In this document: positions 1 through 7,780 of the stretch, piece by piece
Layout of the letters: each line of letters begins with the position of its first letter
Numbering within the stretch: position 1 is the stretch's first letter
Assembly (NCBI RefSeq): GCF_900048895.1
Contig: NZ_LT160634.1
Location: 1-64,000 of the forward strand
Length of the DNA stretch: 64,000 nt
Reading direction: 5' to 3'
DNA from: Neglectibacter timonensis
GTDB taxonomy: Bacteria > Bacillota > Clostridia > Oscillospirales > Acutalibacteraceae
The notes under the pieces: generated by a model
The model's database searches: none
What the model saw: only the letters and a program-made list of their open reading frames with translations
Told to the model about the DNA's origin: nothing
Made by a program: the position numbers and the translations under genes

Positions 1-118
1 TTGGCCGTTCCTGCTGGGCGGGGCGCTGGCTCTGGCGGCGGGAGCGGCGGTGCTGGGCCTGCGCTCCCACCGCCCCGGCAGGCATGGGAAGCGGCGAAAG
101 GGGGGCGGACGGCCATGA
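1..118 (+). CDS. C-terminal end of a membrane-anchored protein (partial)
   Basis: The frame starting at base 2 encodes 38 residues and stops at TGA 116-118. The visible tail is one hydrophobic segment (WPFLLGGALALAAGAAVLGL) followed by an Arg/Lys/Gly-rich end, the usual layout of a C-terminal membrane anchor with a cytoplasmic positive tail. Its stop overlaps the ATG of the following kinase gene by four bases (ATGA), so the two are probably translationally coupled in one operon. The rest lies outside the window, so no function can be given. Confidence 0.6.
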   Translation, partial: WPFLLGGALALAAGAAVLGLRSHRPGRHGKRRKGGGRP

Positions 119-2016
119 GAGAAAAACAGCGGTTTTCTCCGGCTTTCGCGTTGGCGCTGGGAGCGGTGGTGCTGGCAAGCTGCGCCCTATTCCTATTCTG
201 CTACCGGGCCGATAACAAATACACCGCGCCCCGGCCCGTTTCGGAGCCCGGCATGACCCGGATTGACATGGCCTGGTACGACGCCCACCCCTTTTTCTAT
301 CTGGTGGACGGCTGGGAGTTCTACCGGGATGCCCTGTCCCCCGGGGAATTTGAGGGCAGGCAGCCGGACGCCCACCTCTATTTGGGCCGCTACGGCGGCT
401 TCGACTTGGGGGACCCCTCCGCGAATCCCCATGGCTGCGCCACGTACCGCACCGTGCTGGAAACGGACGAAATCCAGCGGGACTACGCCCTGGAATTGAC
501 GGAAATCTATTCCCGCTGGCGGCTGTGGGTCAACGGCAGGCTGGTGCAAAGCGTGGGCATGGGGGAGGAAAACCCACCCGCGCCCGCGGACAGCCTGGCG
601 GTTTTTTCGGCCTCGGGCGGCATCGAGATTGTGGCGCAGGTTTGGGACGACGGCCATTTTTACAGCGGCATGGTCTACCCGCCCGCCTTTGGCAGTCCCC
701 AGGCCGTGGGGCGCGTGGCGGCCCTGCGCCTGCTGTTTCACGGGGCGGCCTGCGCGCTGGCCCTGCTCACGGCGCTGCTCTGTGTGCTGGCGTGGCTTCG
801 CTACCGCTTTCACCGGCCCTATCCGGCGCTGGCCCTGCTGTGCCTGTGCTTCTGTGGAAGCGCGGCCTGGCCTCTGTTTCAAGCCCTGGGCGGACGGGGG
901 CAGGGCTGGACCGTGGCGGAACGGGTGTGCTATTACGGAAGCTTTCTGGCGTTGGTCGTCATTCAGGGGCGCATTTGCAGGGTGCCGAAGCCCGTGTTCT
1001 GGCCCGCCTGCGGGCTGGGGGCGGCGGTGTGCGCGGCTGTGGCGCTTCAGCCGCTGTTCCCGGTTTCCACGGCGGGGCCGCTGATGTTCTACGCAAGCTG
1101 CCTGGGGGCGTATAAATGGTTTACCGCCGCCTGGCTTCTGGGCGCCAGTGTTTGGGGGCTGTGCCGGGGCGCCGAATATTCCAAGCCCTTGCTGGCGGGA
1201 GGCTGCGTGTTCTCCTGCGCGCTGGTGCTGGACAAGCTGCTGCCCCTGCATGAGCCGATTCTGCTGGGCTGGTTTGTGGAGATGGCCGGAGGCGTTCTGC
1301 TGGGTCTCGTGGCGGGCATCGCTTGGTACGACACGGTGCGGGTGTACCGGGAAAGCACGGAACTGCAGCAGCAGAAAGCCCTGCAGGAGGTTCGGCTGGA
1401 GGCTTGGGGCCGTCAGGCCCGGCTGCAAAGGGAATATGTGCACCGTACCCGGGAGCAGCTTCACGAAAGCCGCCATCGCCTGACGCTGGTGCGCCATTAT
1501 TTGGAGGCGGGGGAGCTGGGAAAGCTCTCCGCCTACCTGGAAGAGATTACGCCCCAGGTGACCAGGGGCGCGCCGGTGGAATACACCGGAAACGGCCTGG
1601 TGGACGCCATTTTGGGGGTGGAATTTTCCCTGGCGGAGCAGGGCGGTGTGTATGTGGAATACGACTGCGGCCGCCTGCCTGAGCCGCTGTTCGTGGCGGA
1701 CGACGACCTGACCTCGGTGCTGATGAACGTGCTGGAAAACGCCGTCGAGGGCTGCGGCCGTTTGGCGGACCCGGGGGAGCGGTGGCTGTTTTTCCGGCTG
1801 TGTCTGGCGGGGGGAAGCCTTACGCTGGAGTGCCGCAATTCCGCCCCGCCTGGAACGGAGGACCGTACCAGCAAGCGGGACCGGCGGGCCCACGGCTTCG
1901 GCCTTTCCATTCTGCGGGGCATTGCCCAGCGTTACGATGGGGAGTTGAGCGCGGGCCGGAGGGAGGACGCCTATGAAACCGTTCTCACGCTGTACGGCGG
2001 CGAAACGGAGGGGTAA
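115..2016 (+). CDS. GHKL-type sensor histidine kinase
   Basis: The 633-residue protein starts at ATG 115, inside the stop of the upstream gene. An open frame continues further upstream, but that stretch is the Gly/Pro-rich shadow of the preceding gene. It has an N-terminal membrane segment (about residues 8-30), an extracellular domain to about residue 205, then a run of membrane helices to about residue 420, a layout like 7TM-DISM sensors. A charged helical stretch leads to ESRHRLTLVRHYLEAGEL, where His454 is the likely phospho-acceptor in the AgrC/LytS-like manner. The ATPase domain follows, with an N-box (NVLENAVEGCG) and a G-box (HGFGLSILRGIAQ). The ligand is unknown and no response regulator lies in the window. 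It may sense an envelope signal, given the SLH genes downstream. Confidence 0.85.
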   Translation: MREKQRFSPAFALALGAVVLASCALFLFCYRADNKYTAPRPVSEPGMTRIDMAWYDAHPFFYLVDGWEFYRDALSPGEFEGRQPDAHLYLGRYGGFDLGDPSANPHGCATYRTVLETDEIQRDYALELTEIYSRWRLWVNGRLVQSVGMGEENPPAPADSLAVFSASGGIEIVAQVWDDGHFYSGMVYPPAFGSPQAVGRVAALRLLFHGAACALALLTALLCVLAWLRYRFHRPYPALALLCLCFCGSAAWPLFQALGGRGQGWTVAERVCYYGSFLALVVIQGRICRVPKPVFWPACGLGAAVCAAVALQPLFPVSTAGPLMFYASCLGAYKWFTAAWLLGASVWGLCRGAEYSKPLLAGGCVFSCALVLDKLLPLHEPILLGWFVEMAGGVLLGLVAGIAWYDTVRVYRESTELQQQKALQEVRLEAWGRQARLQREYVHRTREQLHESRHRLTLVRHYLEAGELGKLSAYLEEITPQVTRGAPVEYTGNGLVDAILGVEFSLAEQGGVYVEYDCGRLPEPLFVADDDLTSVLMNVLENAVEGCGRLADPGERWLFFRLCLAGGSLTLECRNSAPPGTEDRTSKRDRRAHGFGLSILRGIAQRYDGELSAGRREDAYETVLTLYGGETEG

Positions 2017-2102
2017 GCACAGAGGTTTTCCGTTGTCAAGGGTTTTTGCGAAAAGAAAAAAATTAAATTTTGTTAATTTTCGTTTTTGAGTAAAAAACGA
2101 GG

Positions 2103-2159
2103 TATAATGAAAGCGCAAGAGAGAAAACACCGGACGTCCCGTGAGAGCGGGCGCCGGTG
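2103..2159 (+). promoter_or_regulatory. Candidate -10 element and leader hairpin
   Basis: TATAAT lies at 2103-2108 in an AT-rich stretch after the kinase gene. The -35 region is poor. About 20 bases downstream, CACCGG (2128-2133) pairs with CCGGTG (2154-2159) and CCCG (2138-2141) with CGGG (2148-2151), giving a two-part hairpin. No T-run follows on the plus strand, so it reads as a leader structure rather than a plus-strand terminator. It suggests the next two genes have their own transcript. Confidence 0.45.
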
Positions 2160-2213
2160 CTTTCGCCGTTTTAGGGGGATTTTTTGCGAAAAAAGGAGGC
2201 GGGAATCCATGCA

Positions 2214-2711
2214 ATGAGCGGGAAAAGCAGGCTCGCGGAAGCGCTGGTGGACTGGATGAAGCAGGCGGAGGAGCGGGGCGTGTACCTGGAATACCGGTTT
2301 TCGGGGGCCGCGCCCGCGCCCGTGCTGTGCGAAGCGGACGGAAAGCTGCTGGGAGAGATTGGAAGCGTGGTGAGCACCATGCTGGACGCCTGCGGCAGGC
2401 TGCCGGAAGCAGAGCGTTGGATGAGCCTGGAGCTGGACCGGGACGCGGAGGGCCTGCATCTATCCTGCGCGGCTTCGGGAAGCTGTGAAGTGGAGCCGGG
2501 GGAAATCAATTCCTCGGGGCTGCGGGCGGTGTTTCGCCGGGACGGAGACGGGACGCGGCTGGAGCTGGAGACGAAGGCCGAAGGAACAACAGGGAAAGAC
2601 AGTCAAGGGGGTACCCCCTTGTGTTGTTGGAAAGAATTCTCTTTCCAACACAATCCCCTCTGGCTGGACAAACAGGAGGAGAGAACAAAACCAAAGGAGG
2701 AAACGATATGA
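2214..2711 (+). CDS. Degenerate GHKL-ATPase fragment protein
   Basis: This 165-residue protein starts at ATG 2214 with AGGAGG at 2194-2199. Residues about 20-95 resemble the ATPase domain of the kinase at 115-2016: GVYLEYRFSGAAPAPV matches GVYVEYDCGRLPEPL, and MLDACGRLPEAERW matches the stretch after the kinase N-box. The N-box asparagine and the glycine boxes are missing, so ATP binding is not expected. The last 35 or so codons run through the palindromic element at 2604-2653. The stop overlaps the start of the SLH gene (ATGA at 2708-2711). It may be a relic of a duplicated kinase or a short partner protein. Its function is not known. Confidence 0.55.
   Translation: MSGKSRLAEALVDWMKQAEERGVYLEYRFSGAAPAPVLCEADGKLLGEIGSVVSTMLDACGRLPEAERWMSLELDRDAEGLHLSCAASGSCEVEPGEINSSGLRAVFRRDGDGTRLELETKAEGTTGKDSQGGTPLCCWKEFSFQHNPLWLDKQEERTKPKEETI
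2604..2653. repeat. Compound palindromic element
   Basis: CAAGGGGGTACCCCCTTG (2604-2621) is a perfect 18-bp palindrome. Directly after it, TTGTG..TTGGAAAG pairs with CTTTCCAACACAA (2641-2653) around a six-base loop, with a three-base bulge. The element sits in the 3' part of one coding frame and about 55 bases before the start of the SLH gene. No T-run follows, so it is not a standard terminator. It looks like a small intergenic repeat, or an RNA processing or attenuation signal. Confidence 0.6.
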
Positions 2712-5071
2712 AACAGATGGGAAGAAAGCTGATGGGACTGGCCATGAGCCTGGTGCTGCTGGCAGTGCTGCTGCCGGGGACGGCAAAGGCGGCGGAGCAG
2801 GAGAGCCCGGCGGGGCTGGATTTGACACAAACGGAAGATGTGACATATTCCTATGGAGAAAATGGAACGGCGAACTGGGTGAAAAGCACCCTCACCCTCA
2901 CCCTCAGCGGGGACGGGAAAATCGAGGCGGAAGGGGACAACAAGGGCATTACTCTTCCTGCGGGCAGCCAGCTGGTGGTGGCGGAAAACGCCCACTGGAC
3001 GGTCAAGGGAGCGGGCAGTGCATCAAACGCTTACGATGGTATCCATGTCAACGGAGATTTGACACTGGAAATAAAGGAAAATGCTTCCCTGGATACTGCC
3101 GGAGGGAATTGCAGAACACGTTGGGGCGGGTCCGGTGTTGGTGTGGATGGCGGCGCGCTCACTGCGGAGGTGGCGGAAACCGGCAGTCTCACCGCTGTTG
3201 GCGGGGACAGCAGCGAAAGAGGCGGTTATGGAATCCGGTCCGGTTTGCTTCATCTTACCAACAACGGAACGGTGAGGGCGGCCAGTGGGAAAACCAAAGA
3301 CGCATACTCCAGTATAGGGCTTTGGTCTTATTCCGGAGCTGGAACTTCTTCCATCTCCGGCACGGGCCGCCTGCTCTGTATGGGAGAACTAGGGATCACT
3401 GTGCAAAAAGAGGGAATCGGCCACCCCGGCGCCCTCAAAATAGATGGTGGAACTGTAATCGCGGTAGGGCAGTCCCTTAGCGGCGTATATATGTTTGGCG
3501 GCATGGTGACGGTAGAATCCGGCGCGTCCCTCACCGCCGTAGGAGCCGAGCTCGGCATTAACGGCGCAGTATCGGGCGGGGGTAAGGTGTTTCAGTTTAC
3601 CGCCGCGCTGGACGCGGATTTCGACTCGGAGGATATCGTGACCGACTATCAGTCTGAGGAACTTGACCTGACCGGTGTGACGGAAACCACGCTGTATACC
3701 AACGTGAGGGGCGGCATGGCGCTGTGGGAGCCCGGTCAAACGTCCAACCGGCTGACCCTGAACGGGGCTAAACTGTACGGTGGTGGCGGCGGCCTGCTCC
3801 TGCCGGCCGGGGAGAACGAAATCGCCCTCCTGGGGGAAAATAGCATGGAGGACGGCATCACCCTGGCGGAGGGAAATTCCAACTCCTTGACCCTTTCCGG
3901 CTCCGGCAGCTTGAAGCTTATAAAAATGACGCCGGAGGGCACACACGTAAAGCCGCTTATCGGCACGGACGGCGTGGCTATCGCAGCGCCCGAGCCCGGC
4001 TGGTATGCCACGGCGGTGGCAGGGGCAGGTCCCATAGGGTATGGTGGCAGGGGCATCCCCGGCAGCGTGTTCCGGGAGGGAGACGGAGGCCGCTATACTT
4101 TCCAGGACGATGACCTCTATTTTGAGCTTTCCTACGGCCGGGAAAATGAACTGGAAAATAAGTACCTGCTGACGGTGAGAAACGGCTATGGCGGCGGGAT
4201 ATATCCCGAGAGAACCTCCGTTCCGGTCAGCTTTATCGATGAAGATGGAAGGACCGGCCGCTGGGAGGAACAGGACGAAGACGGAAATATGGTGAAGGCC
4301 TACCGTACCGCACGGGAGTTCACCTTCCCCATGCCGGGGCGGGATGTGATACTGTACTATAACGTGGAATACCAGCCGCCCAAGCCCGGCCCCACGCTGG
4401 AAACAGGGGAGCACCGGGTATACCTGCACGGATACGAAGACGGAACGCTTCGCCCCAACGGGACCTTGACCCGGGAGGAGGCCGCCATGATCTTCTATAA
4501 CCTGCTGGACGAGGCCAGCAGGGAAAAGTACGAAACAGAGGAGTGCCCGTTTTCGGATTTGAGAGCGGGGAGCTGGTCTTACAAGGCAGTGTGCACCCTG
4601 GCAAACGCGGGGCTGCTGAAGGGGGATTCCGGCGGGCTCTACCGTCCCGGAGACCCGGTGACGAGAGCGGAATATGTGACCATCCTCACCCGGTTCGAGC
4701 CGGGGACGTATGAGGGGGAAGACCTGTTCCCGGACATTGGGAAGCACTGGGCGCGAGGGAATATCAACTACGCCGCGTCCAAGGGATGGATCGAAGGGTA
4801 TGAGGACGGGACGTTCCGGCCCGATGAAAAGATCACCCGTGCCGAGGCGGCAGCGGTGCTGAACCGAGCGCTGCTGCGCCTGCCGGAGTCGGAGGACGAC
4901 CTGCTGCCGGGAAGAAAGGTGTTCCCGGACAATACGGATCCAAAGCAGTGGTATTACCTGATTCTGGAGGAAGCCGCAAATCCCCACGAATACCAGCGCA
5001 AGAGCGATGGCATCCACGAAAGCTGGACGAAATTGGGAGCACGGCAGTCAGAAGGGCACAAAAACATGTAA
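2708..5071 (+). CDS. Secreted surface protein with C-terminal SLH domains
   Basis: The 787-residue protein starts at ATG 2708 with AAAGGAGG just upstream and overlaps the preceding stop by four bases. A signal peptide is clear (LMGLAMSLVLLAVLLPG then AKAA). The middle, about residues 30-450, is rich in Gly/Thr/Asn and short beta-strand patterns (for example GDLTLEIKENA, GALKIDGGTVIAVG), like a beta-helix or repeat-type surface protein. The C-terminus carries SLH repeats: HGYEDGTLRPNGTLTREEAA, LLKGDSGGLYRPGDPVTRAE and EGYEDGTFRPDEKITRAEAA. SLH domains bind pyruvylated secondary wall polymers, so the protein is probably displayed on the wall. Its substrate or partner is not evident. Confidence 0.8.
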   Translation: MKQMGRKLMGLAMSLVLLAVLLPGTAKAAEQESPAGLDLTQTEDVTYSYGENGTANWVKSTLTLTLSGDGKIEAEGDNKGITLPAGSQLVVAENAHWTVKGAGSASNAYDGIHVNGDLTLEIKENASLDTAGGNCRTRWGGSGVGVDGGALTAEVAETGSLTAVGGDSSERGGYGIRSGLLHLTNNGTVRAASGKTKDAYSSIGLWSYSGAGTSSISGTGRLLCMGELGITVQKEGIGHPGALKIDGGTVIAVGQSLSGVYMFGGMVTVESGASLTAVGAELGINGAVSGGGKVFQFTAALDADFDSEDIVTDYQSEELDLTGVTETTLYTNVRGGMALWEPGQTSNRLTLNGAKLYGGGGGLLLPAGENEIALLGENSMEDGITLAEGNSNSLTLSGSGSLKLIKMTPEGTHVKPLIGTDGVAIAAPEPGWYATAVAGAGPIGYGGRGIPGSVFREGDGGRYTFQDDDLYFELSYGRENELENKYLLTVRNGYGGGIYPERTSVPVSFIDEDGRTGRWEEQDEDGNMVKAYRTAREFTFPMPGRDVILYYNVEYQPPKPGPTLETGEHRVYLHGYEDGTLRPNGTLTREEAAMIFYNLLDEASREKYETEECPFSDLRAGSWSYKAVCTLANAGLLKGDSGGLYRPGDPVTRAEYVTILTRFEPGTYEGEDLFPDIGKHWARGNINYAASKGWIEGYEDGTFRPDEKITRAEAAAVLNRALLRLPESEDDLLPGRKVFPDNTDPKQWYYLILEEAANPHEYQRKSDGIHESWTKLGARQSEGHKNM

Positions 5072-5190
5072 AATCCGGCGGAAGGCCCCATCCCTCTGGA
5101 CGGCATGGAACGGGGAAACACGCATTCCCTTTCAGAACAAGGTCCGTTTCCGGCAGTCCGGAAAATTTTCTCCCTGGAGCAAGAATAAGT

Positions 5191-5219
5191 TTGCGTTCAA
5201 CCAGCGGACATGCTAAGAT
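5191..5219 (+). promoter_or_regulatory. Sigma-70-type promoter
   Basis: TTGCGT (5191-5196) and TAAGAT (5214-5219) are separated by 17 bases. They lie about 40 bases upstream of the second SLH gene, which therefore appears to be transcribed independently of the first. Confidence 0.6.
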
Positions 5220-5257
5220 AAAAGTAAGAAAAGTGACGGAGAAAGGTGGGACTGGAG

Positions 5258-7456
5258 ATGAGTAAAATAAGAGCGGGATTTACAAAAATGGTGGTTTTGC
5301 TGCTGATTCTGCTGATCGCACCGGCTGTCCCTGTGTCAGCCGAGCCAGCGCCTGCTTTTCAGGATGTAAAGACTGGGGACTGGTTTTATCCGGCGGTGGA
5401 TTTTGTCACAGAAAAAGGCCTGTTTCATGGAACAGGCGACAATAAGTTCTCTCCCAATACCGCTATGACGCGGGGAATGTTTGTAACGGTTTTGGGCCGT
5501 TTCGAGGGAATCGATCCAGATTCCTATGAGTACCAGCTCAAGACCTTTTATGATGTGAACCCCTTAACTTGGTATGGCCCTTATGTGGCCTGGGCTTCCG
5601 GAGAGGGGGTTGTCGGCGGCATAGGCGATGGAAAATTTGGCCCCGAAAATGCTGTCTCCCGGCAGGATCTTGTCACCATGCTTTACCGGTATCTGGGAAA
5701 GCCCTCTAACGGAACTGCGCAGAGTGCCGGCGGGCTTGAAAAGTTTGCGGATTACGGCAGTATCAGCGGGTATGCGAAACCGGCGGTGGAATGGGCTTTT
5801 ACCAATAAGGTACTCAATGGTTCTGGAAACAGGCTGCTGCCGAAGGAGGGCGCTACAAGGGCGCAGGTGGCGCAAATTTTCTATAATGCCTATGATTTGC
5901 TGCGCGGCCAGGATGGAGAAGACGCGGAAGCTGCCCTGGAAAAAGTGGAGGAGAGCAGCCGGAAAAAGCTTGAAGAGTTGACCCGAGAGGGCGGTCTTGT
6001 CTCCAGCGCGGCGGTAATGACGGAGATGGGGAAACTTGCCGCGGAACTGGAAACCGCCGGGACGATTCGGAATGTTTCTCAGGATACTGAGGGGATTTTC
6101 TTTGAATATGCGGATGGGACCCCCGGCGGCTGGCTGATGGAGCTTGACGGCGCGGAGGCTCAGCCAGCCTCCATGCCCATGTCCGTGAGGCAGAGCGGCA
6201 TGGAGGGTGCGGCTGTTATGGAGCTGGAAACTGCCGGGCTGGCGGCTTCCAACGCTTCTGAAACTGTGATTGGAAACAAGAAGATCCTGATCAGCACCTA
6301 TTTTGCCTCCCGCGCCGGGATCCCCATATACAATGGGATGATCGATAAGTTTTACAACAGTACCAAGGGTTTTTCCATAACCACGAAGGAACCCACCGTG
6401 GAAAACCTCAAGGAACTCAACCAGTACGGCGCAGTGTTCCTGTCCATCCCCCATGCCTACAGCCCCAGTAACGGGGGGCTCTATCTGAAGCTGGAGGAGA
6501 CGTATGTCAAAGGTAAATATTTTGAGGACCGGGCGGCTGGAAGGGTCGGCATCTTCAACGTGCTCTCCCCAGGTAGCGCCCAGGGCTGGGACGAGGCCAA
6601 CGGGGATATCCTGGCCGCGTATTCCTATGATATGGAGCTGCGGTACGTGGTGCGGGCGCAGAAGTTTTTCCCTCATTACTACAATGCTGATAATCCTTTC
6701 CCCAATTCCTTTGTTCACTTAGGCTTCCATCACAGTTTGGATGCCAAGTATCAGCTGTCCAATACCTTCCTGGATGCGGGCGCGGGATGTGTGAGCGGAT
6801 ATGACCAGGGAATCGTTCAGCCCCATGATTTCCAGGTAATGGATACCATGGCAGGCGTTTTCCTGGGTGACGGCGGGCGTACGGTGGGCGATGCACGGAA
6901 GGCGCTGCTGGACGCGGGCCTGGAGAGCAAGGAGCTGACCATCAGCTTCTTCAAAAATCTTCAATGGCAGGTCGAGAACCGAAAGGTGGAGACGATCCAT
7001 CACGAAATGGGGAATTCCGGCCTGATGCTGTGGGACGAGGAACCCCTTCCTCCGGGAGAGCTGACGAAGTATGCGGAGGAATTGATTAAGAAGATGCACG
7101 AGGAGCGAAGCGGTAGCCCTCTGGATGCGCTGCTTCCCCCCAACCGCGAGCCTATCCGCCGCGTCTTTAACGATGAGAGCATTCGGGGAATCAGCAGCCT
7201 ATACCGGAACGGCTCGATCAATCCCTCTGTCCCCTATGTCTTTGCTCCTCAGAGTGAAAATTTTGTGCCGGATTTTTCCATAAATCTCATAGACGAAAAC
7301 GGGGATGGATACGTGAAGAAAACGCCGGTCACAGCGGTGGCGGTAACTTCCCGATATGCCTCGGTTGGAGGAGGCGTTACGGAGGGGAGATGGGTCTTTT
7401 ATCTGACGCCCAACAAGGAACTGATGAACTTCGGAGTGTCCTGGTTCAGCCGCTGA
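5258..7456 (+). CDS. SLH-anchored protein with a caspase-like region
   Basis: The 732-residue protein starts at ATG 5258; GTG 5246 is a less likely alternative. A signal peptide (MVVLLLILLIAPAVPVSAEP) is followed by three SLH repeats at about residues 34-85, 93-145 and 165-215, each with the DGKFGPENAVSRQ-like signature. A charged helical linker follows. From residue 338 (IGNKKILISTYFA) the order of strands and motifs resembles a caspase/gingipain-like fold: a strand ending in His399 (VFLSIPHAYS), then FVHLGFHHS at about 485-493, and a C-terminal AGAGCVSGYDQ and GDGGRTVGDA pattern. The usual catalytic cysteine after the second strand is not seen; Cys511 lies later. It may be an inactive or divergent surface peptidase. 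Confidence 0.7.
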   Translation: MSKIRAGFTKMVVLLLILLIAPAVPVSAEPAPAFQDVKTGDWFYPAVDFVTEKGLFHGTGDNKFSPNTAMTRGMFVTVLGRFEGIDPDSYEYQLKTFYDVNPLTWYGPYVAWASGEGVVGGIGDGKFGPENAVSRQDLVTMLYRYLGKPSNGTAQSAGGLEKFADYGSISGYAKPAVEWAFTNKVLNGSGNRLLPKEGATRAQVAQIFYNAYDLLRGQDGEDAEAALEKVEESSRKKLEELTREGGLVSSAAVMTEMGKLAAELETAGTIRNVSQDTEGIFFEYADGTPGGWLMELDGAEAQPASMPMSVRQSGMEGAAVMELETAGLAASNASETVIGNKKILISTYFASRAGIPIYNGMIDKFYNSTKGFSITTKEPTVENLKELNQYGAVFLSIPHAYSPSNGGLYLKLEETYVKGKYFEDRAAGRVGIFNVLSPGSAQGWDEANGDILAAYSYDMELRYVVRAQKFFPHYYNADNPFPNSFVHLGFHHSLDAKYQLSNTFLDAGAGCVSGYDQGIVQPHDFQVMDTMAGVFLGDGGRTVGDARKALLDAGLESKELTISFFKNLQWQVENRKVETIHHEMGNSGLMLWDEEPLPPGELTKYAEELIKKMHEERSGSPLDALLPPNREPIRRVFNDESIRGISSLYRNGSINPSVPYVFAPQSENFVPDFSINLIDENGDGYVKKTPVTAVAVTSRYASVGGGVTEGRWVFYLTPNKELMNFGVSWFSR

Positions 7457-7581
7457 CCGGACGGATCGTGGGGCTGCGGCATGGGATATATGGAATCCCG
7501 TGCACAGGTGCAAAAATTCAGGGTAGGATCATCCTGTTATAGCATGGAAAACCTGTCTTTTGAAGAGGGTGAACGCAAAAA

Positions 7582-7617
7582 AAGAAGGAATTCTGCCGAA
7601 AGGCAGAATTCCTTCTT
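7582..7617. terminator. Bidirectional rho-independent terminator
   Basis: A perfect 16-bp stem (AAGAAGGAATTCTGCC with its complement) closes a GAAA loop, with A and T runs on either side. It ends the SLH gene on the plus strand and the tRNA-Arg transcript on the minus strand. Confidence 0.9.
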
Positions 7618-7619
7618 TT

Positions 7620-7696
7620 TGGCGCGCCAGGAGGGACTCGAACCCCCGACCTTTTGGTTCGTAGCCAAACACTCTATCCGGCTGAGCTACTGGCGC
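7620..7696 (-). tRNA. tRNA-Arg (anticodon ACG)
   Basis: Read on the minus strand, the sequence begins GCGCCAGTAGCTCAG and ends with the T-arm GGTTCGAGTCC, the acceptor CTGGCGC, discriminator G and an encoded CCA. The anticodon loop is CTACGAA, giving ACG, which is read as ICG after deamination and decodes CGU/CGC/CGA. The seven-base acceptor stem pairs perfectly. A strong terminator follows directly. Confidence 0.95.
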
Positions 7697-7780
7697 AAAA
7701 ACTATCAAAAAGGAACAAGGCTTTCTGATAGCTTACTAATTATAGTCGAACACAAAAAAAATGTCAAGTATTAATTTTAA

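Noticed and set aside
193-2214. Long minus-strand frame opposite the histidine kinase
   Set aside because: High-GC shadow, rich in Arg, Gln and Pro, with no recognisable motif and no ribosome site.
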